64,000 bases of DNA from assembly GCF_900120195.1 (NCBI RefSeq), contig NZ_LT635539.1:316830-380829 (forward strand). Reading direction: 5' to 3'. A program made the translations under genes and the position numbers. Shown one piece after another: positions 43,768-52,715 of this stretch. The number at the start of each line of letters is the position of its first letter. Position 1 is the first letter of the stretch. The notes beneath the pieces are model-generated. The model was not told the DNA's origin. It was given only the letters and a program-made list of their open reading frames with translations, and ran no database searches. The DNA comes from Blautia sp. Marseille-P3087 (GTDB lineage: Bacteria; Bacillota; Clostridia; Lachnospirales; Lachnospiraceae).

Positions 43768-45204
43768 CTAGTATAAAATCTCTTCTTCATTTACTTTGTC
43801 TGCATTTCGGACGATATGGTCATAACGGGAAAGACCGTATGAGGTGGATTTGGATGCAATGGCATATTCTTCGTTCTGATCAAGGATTTCAATCCGGCGG
43901 AATACCGCATATCCCTGATTAATGCAATAAACACCTTCGAGTACACCTACATCACTTACAACGTATTTACTCTGGTCCTTCTGGCTGACGATTACATCAC
44001 CCTCGGCAAATGACTTCTTATCTACATAATAAATATATGATTTCTGGTCTTCAGGTTTGTCCGCATTATCAGCAGTGTCTTCCTCAATGCTGGCATAGAT
44101 GGAAGCCTTGACAAAGGAAAGACTGTCGTTATTGTCTTTACCCTGCACCATGAAACCGATATCCTGACTGTCTTCGTTTTTTGTTGAATATTTGGAAGGA
44201 ATCAGATAAAATTCCTTGGTCACAATGGAGGAAAGTGGAATCTTAAGACCGGTCACAGTATTGGTAACCAGCTCTATTTCCAGAAAACGATCTGCTGCAT
44301 AACGGATTAAACCTTTGTTAAAATCAATCTTACCGTATTTGGAACCGTCAATTTCGACAATGCTGAAATCGCCGGTCTGTGTCATATCGTCTTTCAGAAA
44401 TTTTACACGCACAGTACTGCGGTCGGCAAGTTTTGCGGCCTGTTTGGCACTGAGCGGAATCATAAGACTCCAGTTTTCATTAGATATCAGTGTATACAAG
44501 CTGTCACCGGCTGACACTGAATTCTGCGTCTTTAAGTCTGTTTCATGGTACGCATTCTGGTCGAAATCTTCAGTGCTCAGTGAGGATACAGACTTGTTCT
44601 CATATCCGTCCATAGAGTAAAGAACGATGCCGTCCTGCTCTGCTTTACTTAAGGTCTGATTACCATAAGAAACCACACTGGATGTGGAATCGGAAGAATC
44701 TGATGAAGAAGTTCCTCCGGTAACACCGGCATACTGAAGAATGCTGCCTTCCAGATTGTACTTAAAACTGTAGGTAGTGTTAAATTTGCTGGCATTGAAG
44801 CCTTTTGAAAAGCTCTGGAGCTGGCTTCGGATGCTGGAAAGTTCTTCATTACTTAATTCTGTCGTGCCTTCTGTTTTTTTGGAACTGCTGATGCCGTATA
44901 CTACACCGTTTGCATTGATCTTGGAACCTTCACGGGCATAATAATTAACATAACCGCCGGTCTCCGCTTTGTGAACGGTCTCCTCACGTATAGCAAGACC
45001 GGTATACGTTTCGTTTCGGGAAAGTGGTCCTGCAATTACCAGATAGGATTCGATGTTTGAAGAAGTCAGATAAAGAATCATACTGAACAGCATATAAATA
45101 AACAATACACCAAACAGCATGGTTCCGATATTCATGCCGAATAAGTTTTTAAGTTTTTTGAGGATGCCGGAACCGGATCCGTTTTGTTTATTATTAACAG
45201 GCAA
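43768..45204 (-). CDS. HlyD-like membrane-fusion adaptor protein
   Basis: The 478-residue protein has an N-terminal basic stretch, one membrane segment (about 26-47) and a large extracytoplasmic part. HlyD-like half-motifs are GGYVNYYAREGSKINANGVVYGI (about 83-105) and, near 230-300, a beta-rich barrel region. Such adaptors normally work with an ABC or RND pump, but none is adjacent. The same type of gene leads the ylmE-sepF-ylmH operon in many Lachnospiraceae, which suggests an envelope or division role rather than drug export (inference). Confidence 0.7.
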   Translation of the reverse strand: MPVNNKQNGSGSGILKKLKNLFGMNIGTMLFGVLFIYMLFSMILYLTSSNIESYLVIAGPLSRNETYTGLAIREETVHKAETGGYVNYYAREGSKINANGVVYGISSSKKTEGTTELSNEELSSIRSQLQSFSKGFNASKFNTTYSFKYNLEGSILQYAGVTGGTSSSDSSDSTSSVVSYGNQTLSKAEQDGIVLYSMDGYENKSVSSLSTEDFDQNAYHETDLKTQNSVSAGDSLYTLISNENWSLMIPLSAKQAAKLADRSTVRVKFLKDDMTQTGDFSIVEIDGSKYGKIDFNKGLIRYAADRFLEIELVTNTVTGLKIPLSSIVTKEFYLIPSKYSTKNEDSQDIGFMVQGKDNNDSLSFVKASIYASIEEDTADNADKPEDQKSYIYYVDKKSFAEGDVIVSQKDQSKYVVSDVGVLEGVYCINQGYAVFRRIEILDQNEEYAIASKSTSYGLSRYDHIVRNADKVNEEEILY

Positions 45205-45264
45205 AAAAATGCCTCCTTTATTTTCTAATTCTCATTAAAAATCATATAAAAAGACAATACAAGT

Positions 45265-45293
45265 ATTGTAACATTTTGTGGGGTATCTGACAA
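45265..45293 (-). promoter_or_regulatory. Promoter of the HlyD-like/ylmE/sepF operon
   Basis: On the - strand TTGTCA (45293-45288) and TACAAT (45270-45265) are spaced by 17 bases, about 60 bases before the gene. Confidence 0.6.
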
Positions 45294-45339
45294 GAAAAAG
45301 GCAAAATAATTAAGGCAGAAAACAAATATATATGGAAAA

Positions 45340-45366
45340 CGAACATATTTTCCGAATATCTGTTTG
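45340..45366 (+). promoter_or_regulatory. Two adjacent LexA boxes at the lexA promoter
   Basis: CGAATATCTGTTTG at 45353-45366 fits the Gram-positive SOS box CGAAC-N4-GTTCG with two mismatches and overlaps the -35. A weaker copy, CGAACATATTTTCC, is at 45340-45353. They suggest autoregulation of lexA, possibly cooperative. Confidence 0.6.
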
Positions 45367-45392
45367 CTATTTCTGAAAGGGTATGTTATACT
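45364..45392 (+). promoter_or_regulatory. Promoter of lexA
   Basis: TTGCTA at 45364-45369 and TATACT at 45387-45392 are spaced by 17 bases. The -35 lies in the second LexA box, so a bound repressor would block polymerase. Confidence 0.6.
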
Positions 45393-45433
45393 TTTTTTAA
45401 AAAATAATGTTCATATTTCTTGGAGGTGAACCT

Positions 45434-46054
45434 ATGTCATACGGTCGAATCAGTAAAAAACAGCAGGAAATTCTTGATTATATAAAAAACGAAATTCTGA
45501 ACCGTGGATTTCCACCGGCAGTACGTGAAATCTGTGAGGCGGTTAATCTGAAATCCACTTCTTCGGTTCATTCACATCTGGAAGCACTGGAAAAGAATGG
45601 ATATATCCGCAGAGATGCCACAAAGCCCAGAGCAATCGAGATCATCGATGATAATTTTAATTTAGTACGCAGAGAGGTTGTCAATGTACCGCTTGTAGGT
45701 ACGGTTGCGGCCGGCCAGCCGATTCTGGCAGTAGAGAATATCGAAGGTTATTTCCCGGTGCCGGCAGAATACATGCCGAATGCACAGAGCTTCATGCTGA
45801 AAGTTAAGGGAGAAAGTATGGTAAATGCAGGAATCTTTGATGGTGATCAGGTGCTGGTAAAGCAGCAGGCTTCGGCATCTAACGGAGATATTGTCGTAGC
45901 GCTGGTAGAAGATTCTGCTACAGTGAAGACTTTTTATAAAGAGGATGGCTATTATCGTCTTCAGCCGGAAAATGATTCTATGGATCCGATTCTGGTACAT
46001 GGTGATATTCAGATACTTGGAAAGGTATTTGGTGTGTTCCGCCTTTATCAGTAA
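45434..46054 (+). CDS. lexA: SOS repressor LexA
   Basis: The 206-residue protein has an N-terminal winged helix (about 1-65) and the S24 self-cleavage domain with the A93-G94 cleavage site, S128 in GESM and K165 in ATVKTF. ATG 45434 follows GGAGGTGA. It is the only + gene in the right half and is divergent from the HlyD-like operon. Upstream boxes indicate that it represses itself until RecA filaments trigger cleavage. Confidence 0.96.
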   Translation: MSYGRISKKQQEILDYIKNEILNRGFPPAVREICEAVNLKSTSSVHSHLEALEKNGYIRRDATKPRAIEIIDDNFNLVRREVVNVPLVGTVAAGQPILAVENIEGYFPVPAEYMPNAQSFMLKVKGESMVNAGIFDGDQVLVKQQASASNGDIVVALVEDSATVKTFYKEDGYYRLQPENDSMDPILVHGDIQILGKVFGVFRLYQ

Positions 46055-46094
46055 TCAGCAGATCATACTGCTGAAATTTGCATATGAAAAATCA

Positions 46095-46143
46095 AAAGAC
46101 ATGTCCGTAAGTCTTTGTATGACTCTGCGGGCATGTCTTTTTT
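46095..46143. terminator. Bidirectional terminator between lexA and rsfS
   Basis: Bases 46095-46107 pair with 46128-46140 (13 pairs, one G-U). TTTTTT follows on +, and TTTTGATTTTT on the - strand. Confidence 0.85.
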
Positions 46144-46178
46144 GTTGATTTGATTTACATAATTTTATTATTGTAAAC

Positions 46179-46535
46179 TTATTTTAAAAAATCAGCACTA
46201 TCCAGTTCTTTTCCATCTCTCCAGATTCGTTCCAGATCATAGAAAAGACGGTTTTCTTCATCGAAAACATGGATGATCACATCGCCGTAATCCATCAGGA
46301 TCCAGTTGGAACCACGGGTTCCTTCTACCTGTTTGGGCTCATAACCGGCTCTTCCGAGCTGTTCTTCTACATTATCGACGATTGCCTGTACCTGATTCAG
46401 GTTGTTTCCGCTTGCGATAATGAAATAATCAGCAATTACAGATACTTCGTGAATGTCGATTACTTTGATATCAATTGCTTTTTTGTCATCGATCGCCTTG
46501 CAGGCGATACGTACCATTTCCTGTTCTTTATTCAT
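46179..46535 (-). CDS. rsfS: Ribosomal silencing factor RsfS
   Basis: RsfS binds L14 of the 50S subunit and blocks joining with 30S when nutrients are short. The 118-residue protein has the family motifs DIHEVSVIADYFIIASG (about 27-43) and SNWILMDYGDVIIHVF (about 81-96). It follows yqeK and nadD, the usual Firmicute order. Confidence 0.95.
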   Translation of the reverse strand: MNKEQEMVRIACKAIDDKKAIDIKVIDIHEVSVIADYFIIASGNNLNQVQAIVDNVEEQLGRAGYEPKQVEGTRGSNWILMDYGDVIIHVFDEENRLFYDLERIWRDGKELDSADFLK

Positions 46536-46574
46536 AGTTATCTCATCCTTTCCGGTCAGACAGAAAATCAGATG

Positions 46575-47171
46575 TTATCTGCTCTCCTGCCGTTCCTTAT
46601 GTAAGGTGTCATAATAGGCGAATGCATCTTTTGTTGCAGAATCGACATCATCCGGATTTTTGTCAAGATAAGTCAGGGTATCCCGGAGAATTGCATACAT
46701 ACATTCATTCAGATCCTCGAAAGCAAGCTTACGGACTTCAGTCAGGTTCGGTGCTTTATTTCTCGCCGGTTCAATATAATCTGCAATATAAACAATCTTT
46801 TCGAGGGTACTCATCTCTGGCTTACCGGTAGTATGGAATGTGATGGAAGAAAGAATTTCTTCATCAGTGATTCCGTATTTTGCACGTGCAATATAAGCTC
46901 CGAGTTTGGCATGAAGAAGAAAAGGATGTTCCTTTTCAAATGGAGTAACCGGGATATTGTGTTCTGCACACATTTTTAGTTTCTTTTTATTTGGAATGCA
47001 TTTTGCGCTGTCATGGAGCAGCCCTGCAGCCTGGGCATCTTTGAGGTCATATCCGTGGACCATTGCCAGCGAGGCGCAGGTAAACATAACACCGAGCGTA
47101 TGCTCAAAACGATCTTCATCGAGATATTTGGAAAGTTTTTTCTGCATTTTTATAAAATCGTAATCAGCCAT
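46575..47171 (-). CDS. yqeK: HD-domain diadenosine tetraphosphatase YqeK
   Basis: The 198-residue HD hydrolase has H24 near FEHTLGV, HD at 53-54 in GLLHDSAK and a later ITFHTTG and IVYIADYIEP. YqeK proteins split Ap4A symmetrically to ADP. I placed the start at ATG 47171, which overlaps nadD by eight bases; a longer frame from 47306 lies inside nadD. Confidence 0.92.
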   Translation of the reverse strand: MADYDFIKMQKKLSKYLDEDRFEHTLGVMFTCASLAMVHGYDLKDAQAAGLLHDSAKCIPNKKKLKMCAEHNIPVTPFEKEHPFLLHAKLGAYIARAKYGITDEEILSSITFHTTGKPEMSTLEKIVYIADYIEPARNKAPNLTEVRKLAFEDLNECMYAILRDTLTYLDKNPDDVDSATKDAFAYYDTLHKERQESR

Positions 47172-47811
47172 TCGTTTCGGATGCTCCTTCCGTAATATGA
47201 TAAATATGGTGCTCATTGATATAGTCGGCAACTGCGTCTGGTACATAATAACGAAGGCTTTTGCCCTCCTGATGCCATTGGCGCAGCAGCTGACTGGAAA
47301 TATCAATATTCATGGTGTCCAGCCGTACAAAATGACCATGATAAAGCTGTGTCAGACGTTCCATTTCTTCAGACAGCTCTTTTACGGGTGTATGGTCTCT
47401 CGTGGCAACTACGATCGTACATGCAGCACAGATTCTCTCGGGCTTCATCCAGGTGGTGAAACTGTATAGGGAATCTGCACCGATGATAAAGTAGTAATCG
47501 GTATCAGGGTTCTGCTTTCTGAGATTCTCAAGTGTGTGATACGTGTAAGATAAACCATGGTCATGCATCTCAATCAGAGAAAGCTCAAAATGGGGATTTC
47601 CGGTAATCGCCCGCTCTACCATGGCAACTCTCTGCTCATCGGTTGCACGGCCGGCGCGGTTACGTTTATGAGGCGGATTGCCAGCGGGCATAAACCATAT
47701 TTTATCCAGCCCAAGCTGTTCATATGTTTTTTCTCCCAGAATCAGATGGCCTATATGGATCGGATCAAAAGTTCCGCCCATGATCCCGATTTTTTTTCGT
47801 CTGGTATCCAT
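47164..47811 (-). CDS. nadD: Nicotinate-nucleotide adenylyltransferase
   Basis: NadD makes deamido-NAD from nicotinate mononucleotide and ATP. The 215-residue protein has GGTFDPIHIGHL with the HxGH motif (H19, H22) and the C-terminal ISSQLLRQ in place of the more usual ISSTxIR. It lies between yhbY and yqeK in the ribosome-assembly cluster. Confidence 0.95.
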   Translation of the reverse strand: MDTRRKKIGIMGGTFDPIHIGHLILGEKTYEQLGLDKIWFMPAGNPPHKRNRAGRATDEQRVAMVERAITGNPHFELSLIEMHDHGLSYTYHTLENLRKQNPDTDYYFIIGADSLYSFTTWMKPERICAACTIVVATRDHTPVKELSEEMERLTQLYHGHFVRLDTMNIDISSQLLRQWHQEGKSLRYYVPDAVADYINEHHIYHITEGASETNG

Positions 47812-47859
47812 GCTGGTTTTACTTCCTTCCTGAATATATTTTGGACAATATATGCCGGT

Positions 47860-48150
47860 TTATGGAAGAATGATTTTCTTTTTGTCTTTTTTACCTTCGC
47901 GGTAAAGAACGATTTTTCTTCCGATTACCTGAACAACTTCAGAATGTGTTCTTTCTGCAAGGACTTCTGCCATCTGGCGAGGATCGTCCAGACAGTTCTG
48001 GAGAACGCTGATCTTGATCAGTTCACGGGCTGCAAGAGCTTCGTCAACGGAAGCGGTATTTTCCGGTGTCACACTGCCCTTTCCGAGCTGCATGATCGGA
48101 TCCATCTTCATCGCAAGGCTTTTCAGATATGCTCTCTGTTTACTTGTCAT
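47860..48150 (-). CDS. yhbY: YhbY-family CRM-domain RNA-binding protein
   Basis: The 96-residue protein is a single CRM domain with the conserved GKGSVTPE loop (about 19-26) and IKISVLQNCLDD. YhbY associates with pre-50S particles. It begins 18 bases after obgE. Confidence 0.92.
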   Translation of the reverse strand: MTSKQRAYLKSLAMKMDPIMQLGKGSVTPENTASVDEALAARELIKISVLQNCLDDPRQMAEVLAERTHSEVVQVIGRKIVLYREGKKDKKKIILP

Positions 48151-48168
48151 ATTTTTACGACCTTTCTG

Positions 48169-49461
48169 TTATTTGTAATAATCAAAGTCAAAACCGTACA
48201 TGCGGACAGTATTGCCTTCTTCGATTCCTGCTTTTTCGAGTTCTTCAAGAATACCGCCTTCTTTGAGGAAACGCTGAAAGAAAGCAAAACCTTTTTCGGA
48301 GTCCAGATTGGTATAGCCAAGCATTTTTTCAATCTTCGGACCTTCCACAACAAAAATTCCAGGATCTTCAGGAAGCCTTTCGACTGTAAATGGAAGGTTC
48401 TCTGTAAACAATTCGTCTTCAGGGAAGAATTCCTGTTCGAATACGATACGCTCGGCAGGAACACTCTGAAGAAGCTCTTTGATCGCAAAGAGAAGTTCTT
48501 TGATGCCCTGTCCGGTTACTGCAGAGATCGGGTAGACTTTGATTCCTTTTGGTTCAAATTCTGCTCTTAATTTCTCTATTGGGTTTTCATCATCGCCGTC
48601 AAAAATACAGTCCACTTTATTAGCGGCAATAAGCTGAGGTCTGGCTGCGATTTCCGGATTGTATGCTTCGAGTTCGTGATTGATCTTGTAAATATCATCA
48701 ATCGGATCACGGCCTTCGGTAGATGCTGCATCTACAATGTGTACCAGCACTCTGGTACGTTCGATATGACGAAGAAATTCATGTCCCAGACCGACTCCCT
48801 CAGAAGCTCCTTCAATCAGTCCCGGGATATCTGCGATAACAAAACCGCCGTTTGCGGTGTCAACAACACCAAGATTCGGACTTAATGTTGTAAAGTGATA
48901 ATTGGCAATTTTGGGCTGGGCGTTGGTAACACGGGACAGGAATGTGGATTTTCCGACATTTGGAAAACCTACAAGACCTACGTCTGCAATTACCTTTAAT
49001 TCAAGAAGCACTTCAAGCTCCTGCGCAGGCTGTCCCGGCTGTGCATATTTCGGAACCTGCATGGTAGGAGTTGCATAATGCTGGTTTCCTTTACCACCAC
49101 GTCCGCCTTTTAAGACAATCTGGCGGCGGTTTTCACCGGACATATCGGCAATAACCTTGCGGGACTGTGCTTCCATAATGACAGTTCCTTCCGGTACTTT
49201 CAGGATGATATCATCTCCGTCTGCACCGTGGCAACGTTTCTTGCCGCCTTCCTGTCCATCCTGTGCTTTGAATTTGTGTTTATGACGGTATTCGCCGAGT
49301 GTGTTCTGGCCTTCATCTACTTCGAAGATCACATCGCCGCCGCGTCCGCCGTCGCCACCGTCAGGACCGCCATTGGGTACATAAAGCTCCCGGCGAAAGC
49401 TTACATGTCCGTCTCCGCCTTTTCCTGAACGGATGATAATTTTTGCTCTGTCTGCAAACAT
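48169..49461 (-). CDS. obg: Obg GTPase
   Basis: An essential 50S-assembly GTPase. The 430-residue protein has the glycine-rich Obg domain (about 1-158), the G domain with GFPNVGKS (165-172), DIPGLIEGA and NKVD, and the C-terminal OCT domain (about 350-430). I placed the start at ATG 49461 with AGGAG upstream; an in-frame start 14 codons earlier has no site. Confidence 0.96.
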   Translation of the reverse strand: MFADRAKIIIRSGKGGDGHVSFRRELYVPNGGPDGGDGGRGGDVIFEVDEGQNTLGEYRHKHKFKAQDGQEGGKKRCHGADGDDIILKVPEGTVIMEAQSRKVIADMSGENRRQIVLKGGRGGKGNQHYATPTMQVPKYAQPGQPAQELEVLLELKVIADVGLVGFPNVGKSTFLSRVTNAQPKIANYHFTTLSPNLGVVDTANGGFVIADIPGLIEGASEGVGLGHEFLRHIERTRVLVHIVDAASTEGRDPIDDIYKINHELEAYNPEIAARPQLIAANKVDCIFDGDDENPIEKLRAEFEPKGIKVYPISAVTGQGIKELLFAIKELLQSVPAERIVFEQEFFPEDELFTENLPFTVERLPEDPGIFVVEGPKIEKMLGYTNLDSEKGFAFFQRFLKEGGILEELEKAGIEEGNTVRMYGFDFDYYK

Positions 49462-49537
49462 ATGTCGCTCCTTATTATTTTTGGATTCAAAGAAAGGCTC
49501 CAAACCTGAACGATTTGAAGCCTCACGCTGAACTTGA

Positions 49538-49825
49538 TTATTCTGCCTCTACCGGAACGATAGAAACCTGTTTCTTATCGCGTCCTTTTCTGGTGAATCT
49601 TACTACACCATCTGTCAGTGCAAATAATGTATAATCTTTACCACAGCCTACGTTCTCACCTGCATGAATCTTGGTTCCACGCTGTCTGTAAAGGATGTTT
49701 CCAGCTTTAACAAACTGTCCGTCTGCTCTTTTGGCACCTAATCTCTTGGATTCGGAGTCACGGCCGTTCTTTGTAGAACCAACACCTTTTTTATGTGCGA
49801 ATAACTGAAGGTTCATTTTCATCAT
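49538..49825 (-). CDS. rpmA: 50S ribosomal protein L27 with cleaved N-terminal extension
   Basis: The 95-residue L27 begins [10 protein letters not shown] before [14 protein letters not shown]. The NLQLFA extension is the Firmicute type that Prp removes to expose the mature N-terminus needed at the peptidyl-transferase centre. GGAGGTG precedes the first ATG by seven bases; ATGs at codons 2 and 4 are alternatives that do not change the mature protein. Confidence 0.97.
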   Translation of the reverse strand: MMKMNLQLFAHKKGVGSTKNGRDSESKRLGAKRADGQFVKAGNILYRQRGTKIHAGENVGCGKDYTLFALTDGVVRFTRKGRDKKQVSIVPVEAE

Positions 49826-49829
49826 GTCG

Positions 49830-50150
49830 TTACACCTCCCTGACTTTTACTTTTAAATAACGTTTTGAATAACTATGTTCAATTTCTGTCAGACCAAGAA
49901 GTAATGAATTCATCAAAAGTGTTCCACCCTCCGAAATCGGAGCTGTAAAAGTAAAAGAAACAAAACCGTCCTTTTCTTTTGCTTTAATGGAATCCTTAGT
50001 CAGCTGTTCCAGAGAATTGACGGTATTGATTACCAGAGCGGAAACAGCGGCACATATAATGTCCTGCCCTTCTTCTGCATAATCGGCATGTCCTTCAGAA
50101 ACAAAACTGATATAGGAATTATTTTTCTTGCTGACTGTCACTGTAATCAT
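49830..50150 (-). CDS. prp: Ribosomal-processing cysteine protease Prp
   Basis: The 106-residue protease cleaves the N-terminal extension of L27. The catalytic pair is in the conserved GHADYA (His about 21) and [10 protein letters not shown] (Cys about 33). It lies between rplU and rpmA, four bases before its substrate gene. Confidence 0.95.
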   Translation of the reverse strand: MITVTVSKKNNSYISFVSEGHADYAEEGQDIICAAVSALVINTVNSLEQLTKDSIKAKEKDGFVSFTFTAPISEGGTLLMNSLLLGLTEIEHSYSKRYLKVKVREV

Positions 50151-50162
50151 GCAAACACCAGA

Positions 50163-50468
50163 TTAAGCGTTGATCTTTTCGATTTTAACTTTTGTAAACT
50201 GCTGTCTGTGACCGTTTTTCTTGTGATATCCAGTTTTTCTTTTGTATTTGTAAACGATAACTTTTTTAGCTTTTCCGTTTTCAACTACAGAAGCGGTAAC
50301 ACTGGCATTAGCTACATCAGCTCCAACTTTTAAACCTTCATTGCTAACTGCAAGAACGTTATCAAAAGTAACGGTTTCACCAGCTTCAACACCGAGCTTT
50401 TCAACTCTGATTACGTCGCCCTCGGCAACTTTGTACTGTTTACCACCTGTTGCAATAATTGCGTACAT
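50163..50468 (-). CDS. rplU: 50S ribosomal protein L21
   Basis: The 101-residue L21 begins [14 protein letters not shown] and has the C-terminal [14 protein letters not shown] rRNA-contact loop. I placed the start at ATG 50468 behind AGGAGGTG; a GTG three codons earlier overlaps that site. It opens the rplU-prp-rpmA-obg run. Confidence 0.97.
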   Translation of the reverse strand: MYAIIATGGKQYKVAEGDVIRVEKLGVEAGETVTFDNVLAVSNEGLKVGADVANASVTASVVENGKAKKVIVYKYKRKTGYHKKNGHRQQFTKVKIEKINA

Positions 50469-50509
50469 CTGTGGCACCTCCTATAATCTTTACTCGCCAG
50501 ATATGGTGG

Positions 50510-50534
50510 ATGAGGATTTATGATAAAATCTCAT
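50510..50534 (-). promoter_or_regulatory. Hairpin in the rplU leader, possible L21 leader element
   Basis: In the transcript ATGAG plus ATTT pairs with AAAT plus CTCAT (nine pairs with one bulged base) around a six-base loop. It lies about 40 bases before the rplU start, in the roughly 90-base leader. Confidence 0.5.
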
Positions 50535-50566
50535 GCGCTTAAACCTCTCTGTGCGGCATCTGCTAT

Positions 50567-50595
50567 ATAATAGCATGGGATTTGGAATGCGTCAA
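50567..50595 (-). promoter_or_regulatory. Promoter of the rplU operon
   Basis: On the - strand TTGACG (50595-50590) and TATTAT (50572-50567) are spaced by 17 bases. Confidence 0.7.
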
Positions 50596-50646
50596 GAGAG
50601 ATTTTTCTTTTTTTGTAAAAAAGAATTAAAAAATGGAAAAGAGATT

Positions 50647-50694
50647 GCGAGGGGGAGGATCTCGGAGTTGCGAACGGCCGAATCTCCCCCTCGC
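50647..50694 (-). terminator. GC-rich hairpin between rng and rplU
   Basis: GCGAGGGGGAG at 50647-50657 pairs perfectly with 50684-50694. T-rich stretches follow on the - strand (CTCTTTT and TTTTTT), so it may end the rng transcript. Its GC content is much higher than its surroundings. Bases 50700-50800 hold no recognisable gene. Confidence 0.55.
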
Positions 50695-50800
50695 GCTCCC
50701 CCTTTTTGGCCACCGCTGAAAAGCGAATGGCGGGTATGGGGAAGAAGATTAAATATGGAGAAAGTGTTAGTTGTTCAAAAGATTGGACGCTAAAATGAAG

Positions 50801-52015
50801 CTAAATGGTTGAAAGGCTGTGGATGTCTTCGATTACGGGGCGGCGGACTTTCTGGCGGGTCATCTCGAGGATATGAAGTGGGGTTATATCAACTGCTGTG
50901 CATTTGACGGGATCCTTGCGCAGATGTTTTTGTAAAACATGAAAAAGTTCGTCCTGGTGGTCGGTATTCTGCATGTTGATAAAATCGATCAGGATGATGC
51001 CGGAAAGGTTCCGAAGGCGAAGTTGTCTGGCAATTTCTGCTGCTGCCTCGAGGTTGATTTTGCGGTAGGTCTCTTCTGCTTTTTTCTTACCGGTGTATTT
51101 GCCACTGTTGACATCAATGGATACAAATGCTTCTGTCTGTTGGATCACGAGAAAACCTCCACTCTTCAGCCATATTTTTTCATGGCAGATTTCATCGATG
51201 GCGCTTTCCAGACTATGCAGCTTATATAATGGAAGGAGTTTGTCCTGATACAAATTAAGTATTGCCAGTTTTTCAGGCTGAAATTCATTCAGATAATCAG
51301 AAATTTTTGTGTGCATTTCCGAAATATCTGTAACAATCTCATCCAGATCTCTGCCGTAAATGTCGCGCACAGCAGAAAGATAAAAAGGCTCGGACTCATA
51401 CAGAAGGCTGAAACAGGTGCGGTTTCTTCCATATACGGCAACCTTTTCGTACTGTTTCTTAAGCATATCCAGTTCATGAAAAAATTCTTCTTTGGAAGCA
51501 TCGGCGGCATTTGTGCGGGCGATAAGTCCATATCCACGGTCAGGAATATTTCTTTCATCATCTAGCCATTTACTCAATTTGCTGCTTTCCTCTTTGGAAA
51601 GTTTGTTGGAAATTCCGATTTTGCGATTGCCTGTGGTAAGAACCAGAAATTTGCCGGAAAAATTCAGATTGGCGGTAAGCGCCGGGAGTTTGCCCTTCAT
51701 GGCATCCCGGTTTATTTGTACCAGAATCTGGTCACCGGGACGAAGCGGCTGTCCTTCCCTGTGACCGTCTGCGAATATGGCATGTTCACATTGGTTCAGT
51801 GGCAGATAACCATTGACAGAATCATTCAGGCGGACAAATGCTGCCTGAATGTTGGTTGCAATTTTTTCTACCTGTCCTACGTAAATATTATTTAAGATAT
51901 TTTTCTTTCCGGAAGGTTCCAGACGAAGTTCAATGACTTTCTGATCTTTTACAACTGCGCAGACAGTACACAGAACTTCGCGAAGATACATTTCTGTAAT
52001 TACAAGCTTATTCAA
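50801..52015 (-). CDS. rng: Ribonuclease E/G family protein
   Basis: The protein of about 404 residues has an S1-like N-terminal part (about 35-110) and the RNase E/G catalytic core with metal-binding aspartates in VSIDVNSG (about 296-303) and IILIDFINM. It lacks the long C-terminal scaffold of E. coli RNase E and resembles RNase G. It cuts single-stranded RNA and matures rRNA. I prefer TTG 52015, five bases after AGGTGA; GTG 52024 is possible. It overlaps the DUF2344 gene. Confidence 0.9.
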   Translation of the reverse strand: MNKLVITEMYLREVLCTVCAVVKDQKVIELRLEPSGKKNILNNIYVGQVEKIATNIQAAFVRLNDSVNGYLPLNQCEHAIFADGHREGQPLRPGDQILVQINRDAMKGKLPALTANLNFSGKFLVLTTGNRKIGISNKLSKEESSKLSKWLDDERNIPDRGYGLIARTNAADASKEEFFHELDMLKKQYEKVAVYGRNRTCFSLLYESEPFYLSAVRDIYGRDLDEIVTDISEMHTKISDYLNEFQPEKLAILNLYQDKLLPLYKLHSLESAIDEICHEKIWLKSGGFLVIQQTEAFVSIDVNSGKYTGKKKAEETYRKINLEAAAEIARQLRLRNLSGIILIDFINMQNTDHQDELFHVLQKHLRKDPVKCTAVDITPLHILEMTRQKVRRPVIEDIHSLSTI

Positions 52016-52715
52016 CTTTCTCACCTAATGCTTCCATAGAAACAAGTTTCAGATGTTCTTCATCGCCTTTGTTGGCATAGATTTCGCGGCGTTCGATCAT
52101 ATATGCGAACGGAAGCGGCTCCTCGCCCATCCATCGAAGGAATGTATCCATGACAAGTTCCGGTTTGGTGTAGTTGGAACTTGCGGAAGCGAGCTGCATG
52201 AAAATACCTTCGCCATCGAGACGCATCTCATAAATATATGGACGGATATCTATGGTCTTTTCACTGCGCTTTGTTTTCTTGGTCACGATGATCTCTTTCT
52301 GGGCAAGAAATCCGTCCAGTTTCTCTCTCCAGGATGCAGCAGGTTCTTTTCCATCACGAAACTGTACAAAATAGTCTGCTGCTGCTACCAGAGCCATGGC
52401 GGTGCTTGCTTTGCCGTCTTCTACCTGACGGGCAGAACATACGGAAACACCGTCTGCCATGACAGCATTCAGTCGTTCCTCGATTTCCTTTGTCGGAACA
52501 GTGTCTGTCAGTTCCATATCAAAATATTCTCCGAGACTGGTAGTTCCTACACCGAGTGGTGCTGCAAAGGACATGATCATATGTGGGCTGTATCCACCTG
52601 AAAACGCGACTGGAAGCTCTGCTCTGCGAATTGCTTTCTGGAAATAACGCATGGTGTCCAGATGACCGACGAATTTCATATGTCCGGTTTTGGCAAATTT
52701 AATTCTTACTTTCAC
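52008..52715 (-). CDS. TIGR03936/DUF2344 radical-SAM-associated protein
   Basis: The 235-residue protein begins VKVRIKFAKTGHMKFVGHLD, typical of DUF2344. The family is found beside, or fused to, TIGR03960 radical-SAM proteins; function unknown, probably RNA-related from the FVGHLD and SGGYSPHMIMSFA regions. The start is GTG 52715, eight bases after GGAGG, and overlaps the upstream gene by 17 bases. Confidence 0.87.
   Translation of the reverse strand: MKVRIKFAKTGHMKFVGHLDTMRYFQKAIRRAELPVAFSGGYSPHMIMSFAAPLGVGTTSLGEYFDMELTDTVPTKEIEERLNAVMADGVSVCSARQVEDGKASTAMALVAAADYFVQFRDGKEPAASWREKLDGFLAQKEIIVTKKTKRSEKTIDIRPYIYEMRLDGEGIFMQLASASSNYTKPELVMDTFLRWMGEEPLPFAYMIERREIYANKGDEEHLKLVSMEALGEKVE

Noticed and set aside
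50531-50713. 60-codon - strand frame before rplU
   Set aside because: It spans the GC-rich hairpin and the rplU promoter and has no ribosome binding site.
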